This document shows, in pieces, positions 1 through 7,687 of a stretch of DNA of 12,075 nucleotides; position 1 is the stretch's first letter, and every line of letters begins with the position of its first letter. A program made the position numbers and the translations under genes. Under the pieces are notes generated by a model. That model did not search any database. It had not been told where the DNA came from and saw only the letters and a list, made by a program, of their open reading frames with translations. This stretch comes from Magnetococcales bacterium (GTDB lineage Bacteria; Pseudomonadota; Magnetococcia; Magnetococcales; JADFYX01). The stretch spans positions 1 to 12,075 of the forward strand of contig JADFYX010000048.1 in the NCBI GenBank assembly GCA_015232795.1. Reading direction: 5' to 3'.

Positions 1-98
1 TGTCCCATTCCGCCATGTCACAGGGGATGTTTTGGGACGTTCTCGCTACGGGTTTCATTTTTTCACAAGCTCTGAGGTGAAATAGAGATGACGGGCAT
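1..98. other. Unassigned leader before the kinase gene
   Basis: No gene can be assigned with confidence. On the plus strand all three frames are open from the window edge and close at stops at 73-75, 78-80 and 83-85. One of them could be the tail of an upstream gene, for instance the response regulator that often precedes a sensor kinase. None of the three short tails shows the usual VRGxGYxF end of an OmpR-type winged helix, so that identification is not supported. The last bases carry the kinase's weak ribosome binding region, GAGATGA at 85-91. Confidence 0.3.
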
Positions 99-1367
99 AT
101 GAAACGACTTTATTTACGAATATATTTTACCTTCATTTTAATTCTGATCTTGTTTGGGGTTTTGGCCTCTGTCACCTGGTATTTGCTACCGGAGGATAAA
201 GGCCATAAACCACTTTTTGATGGATTTGGTATCGTTTTAAACAAAATTTTACCAAAACAGGGAAGTTCAAAAAAGGAGTTGCAAAAAGCACTGGAGCAGC
301 TAAACAAAGCTATTCCTGGACAACTCTCTTTACGAAGTAAAAATGGCCAGTTGTTGGCAGCGGTAGGTAGACCCTTACGACCACCCCACCCAGGGCGTAA
401 AAATAGTGGTTGGTTGCATTCAAAAGGCAGGGGGCCAGCATGGGCTATCCATCTTGCTGATGGTCGTTGGCTGATGGTTAAACCCAAACACGACAGCAGT
501 CGCCCTTTTGGCTTTTTGGCAACTCTTGCTCTTTTAGCTGGACTGTTGGCAATAGGTGTCTATCCATTGGCAAAAGGGTTGACAGGACGCTTAGAGAGGC
601 TAAAAAACCAGGTTAATCGGCTGGGAGCAGGGGAGCTTTCCACCCGTGTTTTGGTTGAAGGCAAGGATGAAGTTGCTGAGTTGGCAATTAGTTTTAACCA
701 AGCTGCCAAAAAAATTGAAAAACTGGTTGGTTCTCATAAATCCCTTCTGGCAAGTGTCTCCCATGAACTACGTACCCCTCTGACCAGAATCAGAATGGGT
801 ATAGAACTATTAAACAATGATGAACGTCGAGATTTGTGTGACCGTATGTCCAAGGATGTATTGGAGTTGGATGATCTCATTGGTGAGCTACTATTAGCCA
901 GCCGATTAGACACACTTAATAGGTTGGAAAATTCGGAGGAGGTGGATCTGCTGGCTCTTTTGGCTGAAGAGGCGGTGGTTGTGGGGGCAGAGGTAGAAGG
1001 TGAATCGGTGTTGGTTTGGGGTGATAAACGCTTGTTGCGGCGTTTGATCAGAAATTTACTGGAAAACGCCAGAAGGTATGGTGGAGATGGTGGTATTGAA
1101 ACCTCGGTAATTCCTGTTGCTAAGTTTGCAAAGTTGATTGTATCAGATCATGGAGATGGTATACCCCAAGATGAGGTAGAACATATTTTTAAACCCTACT
1201 ACAAACCAATTGGTGTAAAAGATAGTGGTTATGGTGGGGTGGGTTTGGGCCTGTCACTGGTTAAACAGATTGCCAACCATCATGGCGGTGATGCAGCTTA
1301 CTTTAAACAGGATGATGGTGGCTCTACTTTTGAAGTGACCATAGCCCTTAACACCAAAAGGGCGTAA
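99..1367 (+). CDS. Membrane-bound sensor histidine kinase (HAMP-HisKA-HATPase)
   Basis: This is a class I two-component sensor kinase of 422 residues that autophosphorylates on histidine and passes the phosphate to a response regulator. In order it shows a first membrane helix (about 7-28), an extracytoplasmic sensor region (about 30-137) rich in Arg, Pro, Lys and His, and a second helix (about 138-157). A HAMP linker follows (about 158-210). The H-box is SHELRTPLTR with phospho-acceptor His222. The N-box is NLLENARRYG (319-328). The G1 box is DHGDGIP (350-356), the F box is FKPYY (364-368), and the G2 box is GVGLGLSLVKQ (380-390). All catalytic boxes are intact, so the enzyme should be active. 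The architecture and H-box resemble the EnvZ/RstB/CpxA group, but the signal cannot be read from the sequence. No response regulator lies inside the window, so a partner is most likely upstream. The downstream neighbours converge on it and are not in its operon. The start has only a weak Shine-Dalgarno sequence. Confidence 0.93.
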   Translation: MKRLYLRIYFTFILILILFGVLASVTWYLLPEDKGHKPLFDGFGIVLNKILPKQGSSKKELQKALEQLNKAIPGQLSLRSKNGQLLAAVGRPLRPPHPGRKNSGWLHSKGRGPAWAIHLADGRWLMVKPKHDSSRPFGFLATLALLAGLLAIGVYPLAKGLTGRLERLKNQVNRLGAGELSTRVLVEGKDEVAELAISFNQAAKKIEKLVGSHKSLLASVSHELRTPLTRIRMGIELLNNDERRDLCDRMSKDVLELDDLIGELLLASRLDTLNRLENSEEVDLLALLAEEAVVVGAEVEGESVLVWGDKRLLRRLIRNLLENARRYGGDGGIETSVIPVAKFAKLIVSDHGDGIPQDEVEHIFKPYYKPIGVKDSGYGGVGLGLSLVKQIANHHGGDAAYFKQDDGGSTFEVTIALNTKRA

Positions 1368-1406
1368 AAAGTGCCGCTGTATAACCTAATGATAATGGGT
1401 TGAATT

Positions 1407-1871
1407 TCACAAATCCGGGTTGATGAGTGAAAATCTGGATTTCATGATTTTTTCTAGGAGAATAGTCGAGACATTATTCAAAAAATGAATCTGTATCTCC
1501 TTGCTCAACTTGGCGATCCCCGACTCGTGAATTTCGACTACCTCCAACCTTCCTTCAGCAAGGATGGTGACTGGGCGATGAGAACCAGAATCAACTATAC
1601 CCTGCAAGCCAGTCACCTCACCAACCTCATAAGAGAGGTGTTGTTGGGGTTTAGAGTGTAGAAGTCCCTTGCTATGGACGGCAAACTTTCCTGAGATGAT
1701 GACCCAGCACTTGTCAGAAACATCACCACTTTTATAGAGAGGCTCCCCATCCTCAATAATAAGATGTCTGGGTATTAAACAGCTAATGGCCTCGTCAAGT
1801 TGAGATTCACTAAATCCTGCAAAGAGTTTACAGTGTTTGAGTAATAATTTTATTGGATTTGAAATATCCAT
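1407..1871 (-). CDS. Stand-alone cyclic nucleotide-binding-domain protein
   Basis: This 154-residue protein has the fold pattern of a Crp/cNMP-binding domain. An N-terminal helical stretch (LLKHCKLFAGFSESQLDEAI, 9-28) matches the usual lead-in. A beta-roll follows with G42-E43, the Y-x-x-G-D turn at 46-50 and CWVIISGKFAV at 55-65. A phosphate-binding-cassette-like segment carries G84-E85 and R99-P100. Compared with the Crp cassette, the distance between Glu and Arg is a few residues longer, so binding of cAMP or cGMP is not certain. The chain ends with one helix (about 121-147) and has no helix-turn-helix, so it is not a DNA-binding Crp/Fnr regulator. It may act as a ligand-sensing or protein-interaction module. 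It lies tail-to-tail with the histidine kinase gene (39-bp gap) and downstream of the Spy-like gene on the same strand (134-bp gap). A GAGG lies about 11 nt before the ATG. Confidence 0.75.
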   Translation of the reverse strand: MDISNPIKLLLKHCKLFAGFSESQLDEAISCLIPRHLIIEDGEPLYKSGDVSDKCWVIISGKFAVHSKGLLHSKPQQHLSYEVGEVTGLQGIVDSGSHRPVTILAEGRLEVVEIHESGIAKLSKEIQIHFLNNVSTILLEKIMKSRFSLINPDL

Positions 1872-2005
1872 AACACATACGCCTCTGTCTGAAAGCCAAT
1901 ATAAGACCCCAACCTTTCTCTACCATATGAAAAGATAACCAAAATTGCTCATATCCAACCCCGTCTGCACATTTAATCCATTTCTAGGATAATGTTTGTC
2001 TTAAC

Positions 2006-2503
2006 CTAATAAGGCTGCTGGGGAAGTTCACAAAATTGCAGGCTACGCCCGGCAATCTTTTGTTGCATAGGATCAAGTTTTTTATATAAAGTGTTAAAGC
2101 CCTCTTTAACTACCCTGATCTGTTCTGCCTTCTGCTTCCATAATTTTTCCATAAACTCAGCTTTTTCCAAAGTTGATCTGGGTGGCTTGCAATGGCCCAT
2201 GCTGGCAGCACGAGCCTGGTCCAACACCACTTTTTCAAAGGCAGCCCAATCCTCTTCCTGATCTTCACGGATGCGGAAGCGAAGCTTCATTAGCTGGAAA
2301 GAACCAGATTTATTTCCGAGGGAATACCATGCCATTGGACCACCACCGCCCTGATATGCCATAGGCACATGACACATAAAACCACAATCTCCAGCCTTGA
2401 GTTGTTCATCTGAAACAGATGCTGATTGGGCTGGGGCTGAAGCAAATACAACAATTATTGACAATGCAACCAGTACCGTGAGTAATAGATTTTTTTTACA
2501 CAT
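2006..2503 (-). CDS. Exported Spy/CpxP-like (LTXXQ-type) protein with CxxxCH motif
   Basis: This is probably a small periplasmic protein of 165 residues. An upstream in-frame ATG at 2560 exists, but the ATG at 2503 is preceded by a strong GGAGG (2509-2513) and begins a typical signal peptide. That peptide has Lys-Lys near the start, a hydrophobic core at 5-22, and likely cleavage after QSA (28). The rest is alpha-helical with two degenerate LTXXQ-like elements, IREDQ (78-82) and LDPMQ (143-147). Helices between them are rich in Lys, Glu and Gln, as in Spy/CpxP/ZraP chaperone-like proteins. The mature chain carries four cysteines (40, 44, 105, 158). Cys40, Cys44 and His45 form CGFMCH, close to but one residue longer than a CXXCH haem site. 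A Met/Gly-rich segment follows (48-58). Metal sensing, envelope stress or haem binding are possible roles. The family call rests on pattern only. The promoter candidate lies at 2585-2613. Confidence 0.65.
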   Translation of the reverse strand: MCKKNLLLTVLVALSIIVVFASAPAQSASVSDEQLKAGDCGFMCHVPMAYQGGGGPMAWYSLGNKSGSFQLMKLRFRIREDQEEDWAAFEKVVLDQARAASMGHCKPPRSTLEKAEFMEKLWKQKAEQIRVVKEGFNTLYKKLDPMQQKIAGRSLQFCELPQQPY

Positions 2504-2584
2504 TTTATCCTCCATTTCTCGTAATAAATCTTGTGGACATATTGGTGAATTCAATGGCATTTACCCAAATTGCTTGCTTATAAG

Positions 2585-2613
2585 TTGGACATGAAAGTTA
2601 CTACGAGCGTTCC
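2585..2613 (-). promoter_or_regulatory. Candidate ECF/RpoE-like promoter of the Spy-like gene
   Basis: On the minus strand GGAAC (2609-2613) is followed 19 nt later by TCCAA (2585-2589), about 80 nt before the preferred start codon. This resembles the sigma-E pattern GGAACTT-N16-TCTAA, with spacing one base longer. A sigma70 alternative with TATAAG as -10 (2578-2583) has no convincing -35. The proposal fits a periplasmic stress protein but is only a motif match. Confidence 0.25.
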
Positions 2614-2782
2614 TTTTTATTTCGATAAAATTCATTAGATTATTAAATTTGAAATTCACAAGATCAACAATTGTGATATCTGTTTAATGGAGCAATCCAT
2701 ATTACCCAGCAAATAAAAATGTTAAAATGCGCTGTTGTAAGAGTTTTTGACAAGGAGTACCCACCCACAGGATGGTAGTTTG

Positions 2783-3817
2783 ATGATTACTGAAATTGAT
2801 TTGTTTGGGGAGAGTGATATCCCCCTTTTAGATGTGCGCTCTCCTGGGGAATATACCAACGGCCATATACCAGGTGCTATAAGTTTGCCACTGTTTAGTG
2901 ATGAAGAGAGAAAACAGGTTGGTACTACCTATAAACAAGTAGGGCCAAAAGAGGCATTTCAACAAGGGTTGGATCTGGTGGGGCCAAAGATGTCCCATTT
3001 TGTGCAGATGGGGGAAAAACTAAGCCGCAATGGTCAGATAAAGTTATACTGTTGGCGTGGGGGCAAGCGTTCACAAAGCATAGGCTGGTTGTTGCAACAA
3101 GCTGGTTTAAAGGTAATGGTTCTAAAAGGTGGCTATCGCTCCTATCGACAAAAGGCGATAAAAAAGCTGTCAGAACCAGCCAAGCTTATGGTTATTGGTG
3201 GGCATACCGGTTGTGGAAAGACAGAAATTTTAAAACGGCTTGAACAAATGGGCGAACAGGTTATTGATCTGGAAGGTATGGCTAATCATCGGGGTTCAGC
3301 CTTTGGAGGCATAGGGCTAGCAAAGCAGCCAAGCAATGAACAGTTTTTCAATGAGATATGGGAGTTGTGGAGCCAGATGGATCACAGCCGTACTATTTGG
3401 GTGGAAAACGAGAGTCTTTGCATAGGTCGTGTGGTAGTACCAGAACCACTTTTAGCCCAGATGAAACAAGCACCTTTGCTACTGTTAAACGCTCCCATGG
3501 AACTACGTATACAGTATCTTATCGAACTCTATGGCAGCCAACCCAAAAAAGATATCGCAGCATCAATAAAAAAAATAAGCAAAAAACTCGGTTTGCATGA
3601 TACCCAGCTAATACTAGAGCAATTGGCCCAAGGTGACCTGAAAGCAGTGGTAAATCGTCTGCTGAAATATTATGATAAGGGGTATCAATATGGCTTAAAT
3701 AGAACCGATAAAACCCGTTTGCAAAAAGTTGAACTAAGCCAACCTCCCCATACGTGGGATGAGTGGGTCGAGAATATGTCAATTTTATTAAAAGCACACC
3801 CTAACCCAAGCAATTAA
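2783..3817 (+). CDS. mnmH: tRNA 2-selenouridine synthase (rhodanese + P-loop)
   Basis: MnmH (SelU, YbbB) replaces the sulfur of 2-thiouridine at wobble position 34 of certain tRNAs with selenium. It uses selenophosphate and goes through a geranylated intermediate. From the ATG at 2783 the protein has 344 residues, near the family's usual 350-370. An N-terminal rhodanese domain (about 7-125) contains LLDVRSPGEY and the active-site loop YCWRGGKRS with catalytic Cys90. A P-loop domain follows with Walker A GGHTGCGKT (139-147) and the family signature DLEGMANHRGSAFG (162-175). The frame is open further upstream to a TTG at 2747. The ATG is preferred because AGGA (2769-2772) lies ten bases before it and the resulting N-terminus matches the family. 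The TTG would add 12 residues. No selD or selenocysteine gene is visible. The gene converges with the tesA-like gene, only 15 bp away. Confidence 0.93.
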   Translation: MITEIDLFGESDIPLLDVRSPGEYTNGHIPGAISLPLFSDEERKQVGTTYKQVGPKEAFQQGLDLVGPKMSHFVQMGEKLSRNGQIKLYCWRGGKRSQSIGWLLQQAGLKVMVLKGGYRSYRQKAIKKLSEPAKLMVIGGHTGCGKTEILKRLEQMGEQVIDLEGMANHRGSAFGGIGLAKQPSNEQFFNEIWELWSQMDHSRTIWVENESLCIGRVVVPEPLLAQMKQAPLLLLNAPMELRIQYLIELYGSQPKKDIAASIKKISKKLGLHDTQLILEQLAQGDLKAVVNRLLKYYDKGYQYGLNRTDKTRLQKVELSQPPHTWDEWVENMSILLKAHPNPSN

Positions 3818-3832
3818 TAAAATAGTTTGTAA

Positions 3833-4474
3833 CTACAGCAGTGGGTATAAAATTCTCCAAACATTTTCGCTGATTATTTTATAACCAGCGGCGTTTGGAT
3901 GAATACCATCCCCTTGATTCAGTTCTGGATGGCCTGCGACCCCTTCTAGAAAAAAGGGGATGAATGGGGTTTTGTGTTGGGCTGCTAGTTCGTGGAAAAC
4001 CAGTTCAAATTTTTTGCTACTTGTTATCCCATAATTAGGCGGTATTTTCATGCCACCAAGTACTATTGAGATTTTCTTTTCCTTGAAAATGTTTATAATT
4101 TTATTCATGTTCTCTTTTATGACATTTGGCGGTAAACCTCTTAAACCATCATTTGCCCCCAGGACTAAAATTACCAAAGATGGGTTAGTTCGCAGTGACC
4201 ATTTAACCCGGTTTAAACCGCTTGCGGTTGTGTCTCCAGAGATACCAGCATTGACAACTTTGTGGGGAAAGCCGTTTTCACGCAGCTTTTGCTGTAGCAA
4301 AGTAGGGTAGTTCTCTTTTTCAGAAACTCCCCAACCGGCGGTAAGGCTATCGCCAAAGCATAGGATTACTGGCTCCACGGCTTTAACCTGATTGCTTGGA
4401 AAAAAAGAGAACAACAGGGCAAAAAAAAACAGCATGAAAGGATTAAATTTCAGTGAACGAATTTTATAAATCAT
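3833..4474 (-). CDS. tesA: Exported SGNH/GDSL lipase-esterase, TesA-like
   Basis: This is an arylesterase / acyl-CoA thioesterase I / lysophospholipase-type hydrolase of 213 residues, expected in the periplasm. An N-terminal signal peptide (1-32) has Lys4, Arg6 and Lys9, then a Phe/Leu-rich core and a likely cleavage after VKA. All SGNH blocks are present: GDSLTAGWG with nucleophile Ser43, NAGISGD with Gly80, GANDG with Asn108, and DGIHPN with Asp189 and His192 completing the triad. The spacing and the GANDGLRG and PPNYG segments match E. coli TesA closely. The frame is open upstream to 4660, but that extension lies antisense to ybbA. The ATG at 4472-4474 gives a proper signal peptide. A further ATG at 4433-4435 would remove its positive n-region. 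The gene is divergent from ybbA with overlapping start codons. In E. coli, TesA and the YbbAP exporter are neighbours in the same divergent arrangement, which suggests joint work on lipidic substrates. Confidence 0.93.
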   Translation of the reverse strand: MIYKIRSLKFNPFMLFFFALLFSFFPSNQVKAVEPVILCFGDSLTAGWGVSEKENYPTLLQQKLRENGFPHKVVNAGISGDTTASGLNRVKWSLRTNPSLVILVLGANDGLRGLPPNVIKENMNKIINIFKEKKISIVLGGMKIPPNYGITSSKKFELVFHELAAQHKTPFIPFFLEGVAGHPELNQGDGIHPNAAGYKIISENVWRILYPLL

Positions 4475-5138
4475 GATTAGATTAAATAAGCTCTCATATA
4501 GTGTCCCCCATAGTGGTGGAACATTAAAAATTTTGCAGGATATTAACTGGAACCTGGATAAAGGATCAACTGCCAGTGTAACCGGACCTTCAGGAAGCGG
4601 CAAGACATCTCTTTTATCCATTATAGCCGGACTGGAAAAGGCGACTGCTGGTGATATCAAGGTGGCAGGGGTTGACCTTGCAGGGTTAAACGAAGATGGT
4701 TTAACCCGTTTGCGTAGGGAAAATATAGGTGTGGTTTTTCAAGATTTTCATCTTATTGATGCCATAACCGCATGGCAGAATGTGGCTCTTCCCTTGGATT
4801 TTTCTGGCAAAAGCCAAACTCAAGAGCAAGCGCAAAATATGTTGGCAAGAGTAGGTCTGTCACATCGACTGAATCACCGCCCTACAGAGCTATCAGGTGG
4901 AGAACGACAACGGGTAGCTATAGCCAGAGCATTTGTTACCAAACCAAATTTAATTTTAGCCGACGAACCAACCGGTAATTTGGATGGGGAAACCAGCCAG
5001 ATGGTAATGGATTTGTTGTTTGAGATGGTTCTTGAGTGGCAAGCAACATTTGTGATGGTAACCCATGATAAAGAGTTGGCGGCCAGAACCCAAAGAACTT
5101 TTCATATGCAAGATGGGCATCTGGATGGGGAAGGTTAG
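4473..5138 (+). CDS. ybbA: ABC transporter ATPase, YbbA/LolD/MacB type
   Basis: This 221-residue ATP-binding subunit belongs to the MacB/LolD class of ABC systems. These use mechanical conformational change on membrane or periplasmic substrates rather than classical transport. Walker A is GPSGSGKTS (38-46), the Q-loop is VVFQD (Gln90), the signature is LSGGERQR (140-147), and Walker B is ILADEPT (161-167) with Glu165. The D-loop is GNLDGE and the H-loop is VTHD with His198, so every catalytic element is intact. The stop codon TAG is followed at once by the ATG of the permease gene, which gives a tight two-gene operon. The start lies inside a CATG shared with the divergent tesA-like gene, with no clear Shine-Dalgarno sequence upstream. 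Its promoter must therefore lie within the 5' part of the tesA-like gene, or the transcript may have little leader. The call of YbbA over LolD rests on the partner permease and on the tesA neighbour. Confidence 0.93.
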   Translation: MIRLNKLSYSVPHSGGTLKILQDINWNLDKGSTASVTGPSGSGKTSLLSIIAGLEKATAGDIKVAGVDLAGLNEDGLTRLRRENIGVVFQDFHLIDAITAWQNVALPLDFSGKSQTQEQAQNMLARVGLSHRLNHRPTELSGGERQRVAIARAFVTKPNLILADEPTGNLDGETSQMVMDLLFEMVLEWQATFVMVTHDKELAARTQRTFHMQDGHLDGEG

Positions 5139-7634
5139 ATGCTTGCAACCATAGCAATTGCTTTAAGGCAGCTAAGAGGAAGCTGGAGAAGTTTTTTCTT
5201 TTTCACCTTAGCTATTTTTTTGGGTGTTACTGCCGTTGTTGGTGTTTGGAGTGCCGCAGAACAGCTTCGCAATGTGGTGCGAGGTGATGCTCAAGCCCTG
5301 TTGGGTGGAGATTTTCGCATACAGGCCTATTTTCCTCTGCAACCTTGGGCTGATAAACATCTAAAAAAAGAAGGTCGCACCTTATCACACAGCCTTGAGT
5401 TTATCGGCAATGTTATGGGTAGTGATAAAAGCCTTTTGGTTGAAGTTAAAGCGGTAGATGGCAGCTATCCTCTTAAGGGGGCTATACAGCTTGCAGGCCG
5501 TGGAGAGGTTTTTAGTGGTCCCCAACCAGGAGAGGTTTGGGTTGACCGTGGTTTTATCAGTCGTACCGGGTTTTCACTGCACGATACGTTTACCCTGGGT
5601 AAAGGCAATTTTACCATTGGTGGTATTATAGAAAAAGAGCCAGATAGGATAGCTGGAGGTTTTGTTATGGCTCCCAGGCTTATGATTTCATTTGCCGATG
5701 CCCATAATACCGGATTGATTCAATTTGGCTCACGGGTATTGCGTGTTGTTCTTATTGCTGGGGGAGCAGGAGAAGATCTTGATGAGTTGGAGGGATACCT
5801 TAATTCAAAGGTGAAAGTGGTGGGGTATCGGCTACTAACCCCCGAAGGTTCTCAACCAAGGCAAAGAAAGCAGATTCGCAGATTAACACTGTTTTTTGAT
5901 CTTACATCTCTGTTGACCCTATTATTGGCATGTGTTGCCATGGCAGGGAACCTGACAACTTTTGTCAGGGAAAACCGCATGACTTTGGCAGTGTACAAGT
6001 GTGTGGGGGCAACAAGGTTGCAGCTTGGGTCTGTTATGTTCTTCCAAGTGCTAATCATGGCTCTAATAGGTATTGTTGCTGGTGGTGTTGCCGGAGTGTT
6101 TGTTCCTGATATTTTATTAAATCTCATGGGGTTGGAAAAACTTGCAAATGCCGGAGCAGGTTTTCCCATTAAATCTGTAGGGCAGGGGATGAGTATAGGG
6201 CTTATATCATGTCTGCTCTTTGCCTTGATACCAATAATGGCAGCAGGACAAACACCCATTGGGCTTCTGTTGCGTTCTGGTGATAATCCTGGCCAATGGA
6301 GGTGGCAGGGGATATCCGCATGGTTGGCTTTTGTTGTTGGGCTGGTGTTTGCGGTTTTATTGGCTGCTTTGGCTGGTGAATGGCGTCTTGGTGCTATTTC
6401 TGTTGTTGCAGTTATTGCTTTATTGGCAGTTATAGGATCAACCGTATGGTTGTTGGTAAAACTGTTTGCTTTACTAAAACCATCCAACCCGGCAATACGT
6501 CTGGGGATGGTGGGAATTATCAGACCGGACAGTTCTACAATTTCCAATGCTACTGCTTTGGGGCTTGGACTTGCCGTGGTGATGACTGTTTTTTTTCTTG
6601 AATACAATATGCAGTACCATATGGAGAAAGAGCTACCTAAACGGGCACCCGGTTTTTTCTTTCTTAATATTATGCCTGATCAGGCAGAACAGTTTAAAAA
6701 AATGGGTCAGAAATATTCTGCTACAAAAGAGGGGGTGCGTATTGTAGCCACCGCCAGATCCCGGCTTTCCAAGATCAACGACAAATCGATATCAGAGCAC
6801 AACCCAGATGATCCATCTTTAAAATGGCGTGTTCATCATGAATACCCTCTGGCTATACACAAAAACATACCCAAGGGTAATGTTCTTATCTCTGGTAGAT
6901 GGTGGAAAGAGGGTGAAATGGGAGTTAGCCTTGAAGTAAGAATGGCCAATGATCTGGGATTAAAAGTAGGGGATATGCTTACATTTGATCTGCAAGGGGT
7001 GGAAATTCAACTCCCGGTTTTATCAATCCGCAGGCTATACTGGTCTAGCATGGACCTTAACTTTTTTATTGTGGTATCACCTGCTGCACTTAAGGGCGCA
7101 CCTCTGTCACTCTTTGCCACCATAGCCTTGCCCCAGGATAAGGAAAACACTCTTTTACAACAGCTTTTAGGTGAATTTCCCAATGTAACCGCCATACCAG
7201 TACGGGAGATGATGCAGACCACAAAAGAGCATCTTAATCGACTTACTCAGGTTGTAACTGTCATGGGGGCGTTTACCATTGCTGCTGGGGTGCTAGTGCT
7301 TATGGTTTCGGTTGCTGCATCACGGCGTCGCCGAGCAAGGGAGTCTGCTATCTGTAGACTAGTAGGAGCTGGGCAAAGTTTTATGTTGGGAGCTACCCTT
7401 ACAGAATTTGCACTTTTGGGGCTGTTAACTACACTGCCAGCAGTAATGATTGCCCAAGCTATAACAGCTTTGGTTATTCATCTTTTAATGAATGATGTTT
7501 ATCAATGGACGCCACAACTTACGCTTTTATCATTTTTTGCTGGCATTTTTCTTGTGGTTATAGTGGGATTTTTTGGTTCCTGGCGAGCTTTACACCGCCC
7601 AGTTATGACAGAGCTTAAAAAAAGCGTTGCCTAG
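5139..7634 (+). CDS. ybbP: ABC transporter permease, YbbP type (ten TM, FtsX-like)
   Basis: This is the integral membrane subunit that pairs with YbbA. At 831 residues it is close to E. coli YbbP (about 800). I read ten hydrophobic segments, near residues 18-38, 251-273, 297-322, 351-370, 393-412, 418-445, 470-490, 704-726, 751-783 and 793-815. Two large extracytoplasmic domains lie between segments 1 and 2 (about 40-248) and between 7 and 8 (about 491-702). The pattern is two FtsX/MacB-like halves. Each half has a short cytoplasmic coupling segment after the long domain: ENRMTLAVYKCVGATRLQL (278-296) and RRRRARESAICRLVGAGQ (729-746). The likely ribosome binding site is GGGGAAGG at the end of ybbA. 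With TesA encoded next door, a role in extracting or exporting hydrophobic molecules from the inner membrane is plausible. No terminator is evident in the 53 bp before the facing STAS gene. Confidence 0.92.
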   Translation: MLATIAIALRQLRGSWRSFFFFTLAIFLGVTAVVGVWSAAEQLRNVVRGDAQALLGGDFRIQAYFPLQPWADKHLKKEGRTLSHSLEFIGNVMGSDKSLLVEVKAVDGSYPLKGAIQLAGRGEVFSGPQPGEVWVDRGFISRTGFSLHDTFTLGKGNFTIGGIIEKEPDRIAGGFVMAPRLMISFADAHNTGLIQFGSRVLRVVLIAGGAGEDLDELEGYLNSKVKVVGYRLLTPEGSQPRQRKQIRRLTLFFDLTSLLTLLLACVAMAGNLTTFVRENRMTLAVYKCVGATRLQLGSVMFFQVLIMALIGIVAGGVAGVFVPDILLNLMGLEKLANAGAGFPIKSVGQGMSIGLISCLLFALIPIMAAGQTPIGLLLRSGDNPGQWRWQGISAWLAFVVGLVFAVLLAALAGEWRLGAISVVAVIALLAVIGSTVWLLVKLFALLKPSNPAIRLGMVGIIRPDSSTISNATALGLGLAVVMTVFFLEYNMQYHMEKELPKRAPGFFFLNIMPDQAEQFKKMGQKYSATKEGVRIVATARSRLSKINDKSISEHNPDDPSLKWRVHHEYPLAIHKNIPKGNVLISGRWWKEGEMGVSLEVRMANDLGLKVGDMLTFDLQGVEIQLPVLSIRRLYWSSMDLNFFIVVSPAALKGAPLSLFATIALPQDKENTLLQQLLGEFPNVTAIPVREMMQTTKEHLNRLTQVVTVMGAFTIAAGVLVLMVSVAASRRRRARESAICRLVGAGQSFMLGATLTEFALLGLLTTLPAVMIAQAITALVIHLLMNDVYQWTPQLTLLSFFAGIFLVVIVGFFGSWRALHRPVMTELKKSVA

Positions 7635-7687
7635 CAAGTTGATTACTGGGAGGAAATGGGTGATTTGTTGATAAAAACTAAGAAAAT

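Noticed and set aside
1..85. Tail of a response regulator upstream of the kinase.
   Set aside because: None of the three short reading frames shows the conserved end of an OmpR-type winged helix, so only the possibility is noted.
1382..1400. Short dyad AACC...GGTT between the kinase and the cNMP-domain gene as a terminator.
   Set aside because: Only about six pairs with one G-T, and no T-run on either side.
2504..2560. Longer N-terminus of the Spy-like gene from an upstream ATG.
   Set aside because: It would put 19 polar residues before the signal peptide, while the internal ATG has a GGAGG at ideal distance.
2687..2700. Hairpin ATGGA-GCAA-TCCAT upstream of mnmH.
   Set aside because: A five-pair stem is too short to claim as a regulatory element, and nothing around it supports a riboswitch or terminator.
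4475..4660. N-terminal extension of the tesA-like gene by 62 codons.
   Set aside because: It is antisense to the Walker A part of ybbA, and the ATG at 4472-4474 gives a proper signal peptide.
5852..6607. A 251-codon minus-strand open frame.
   Set aside because: It lies wholly inside ybbP, whose membrane segments and coupling motifs are continuous there; the antisense product has no recognisable domain.
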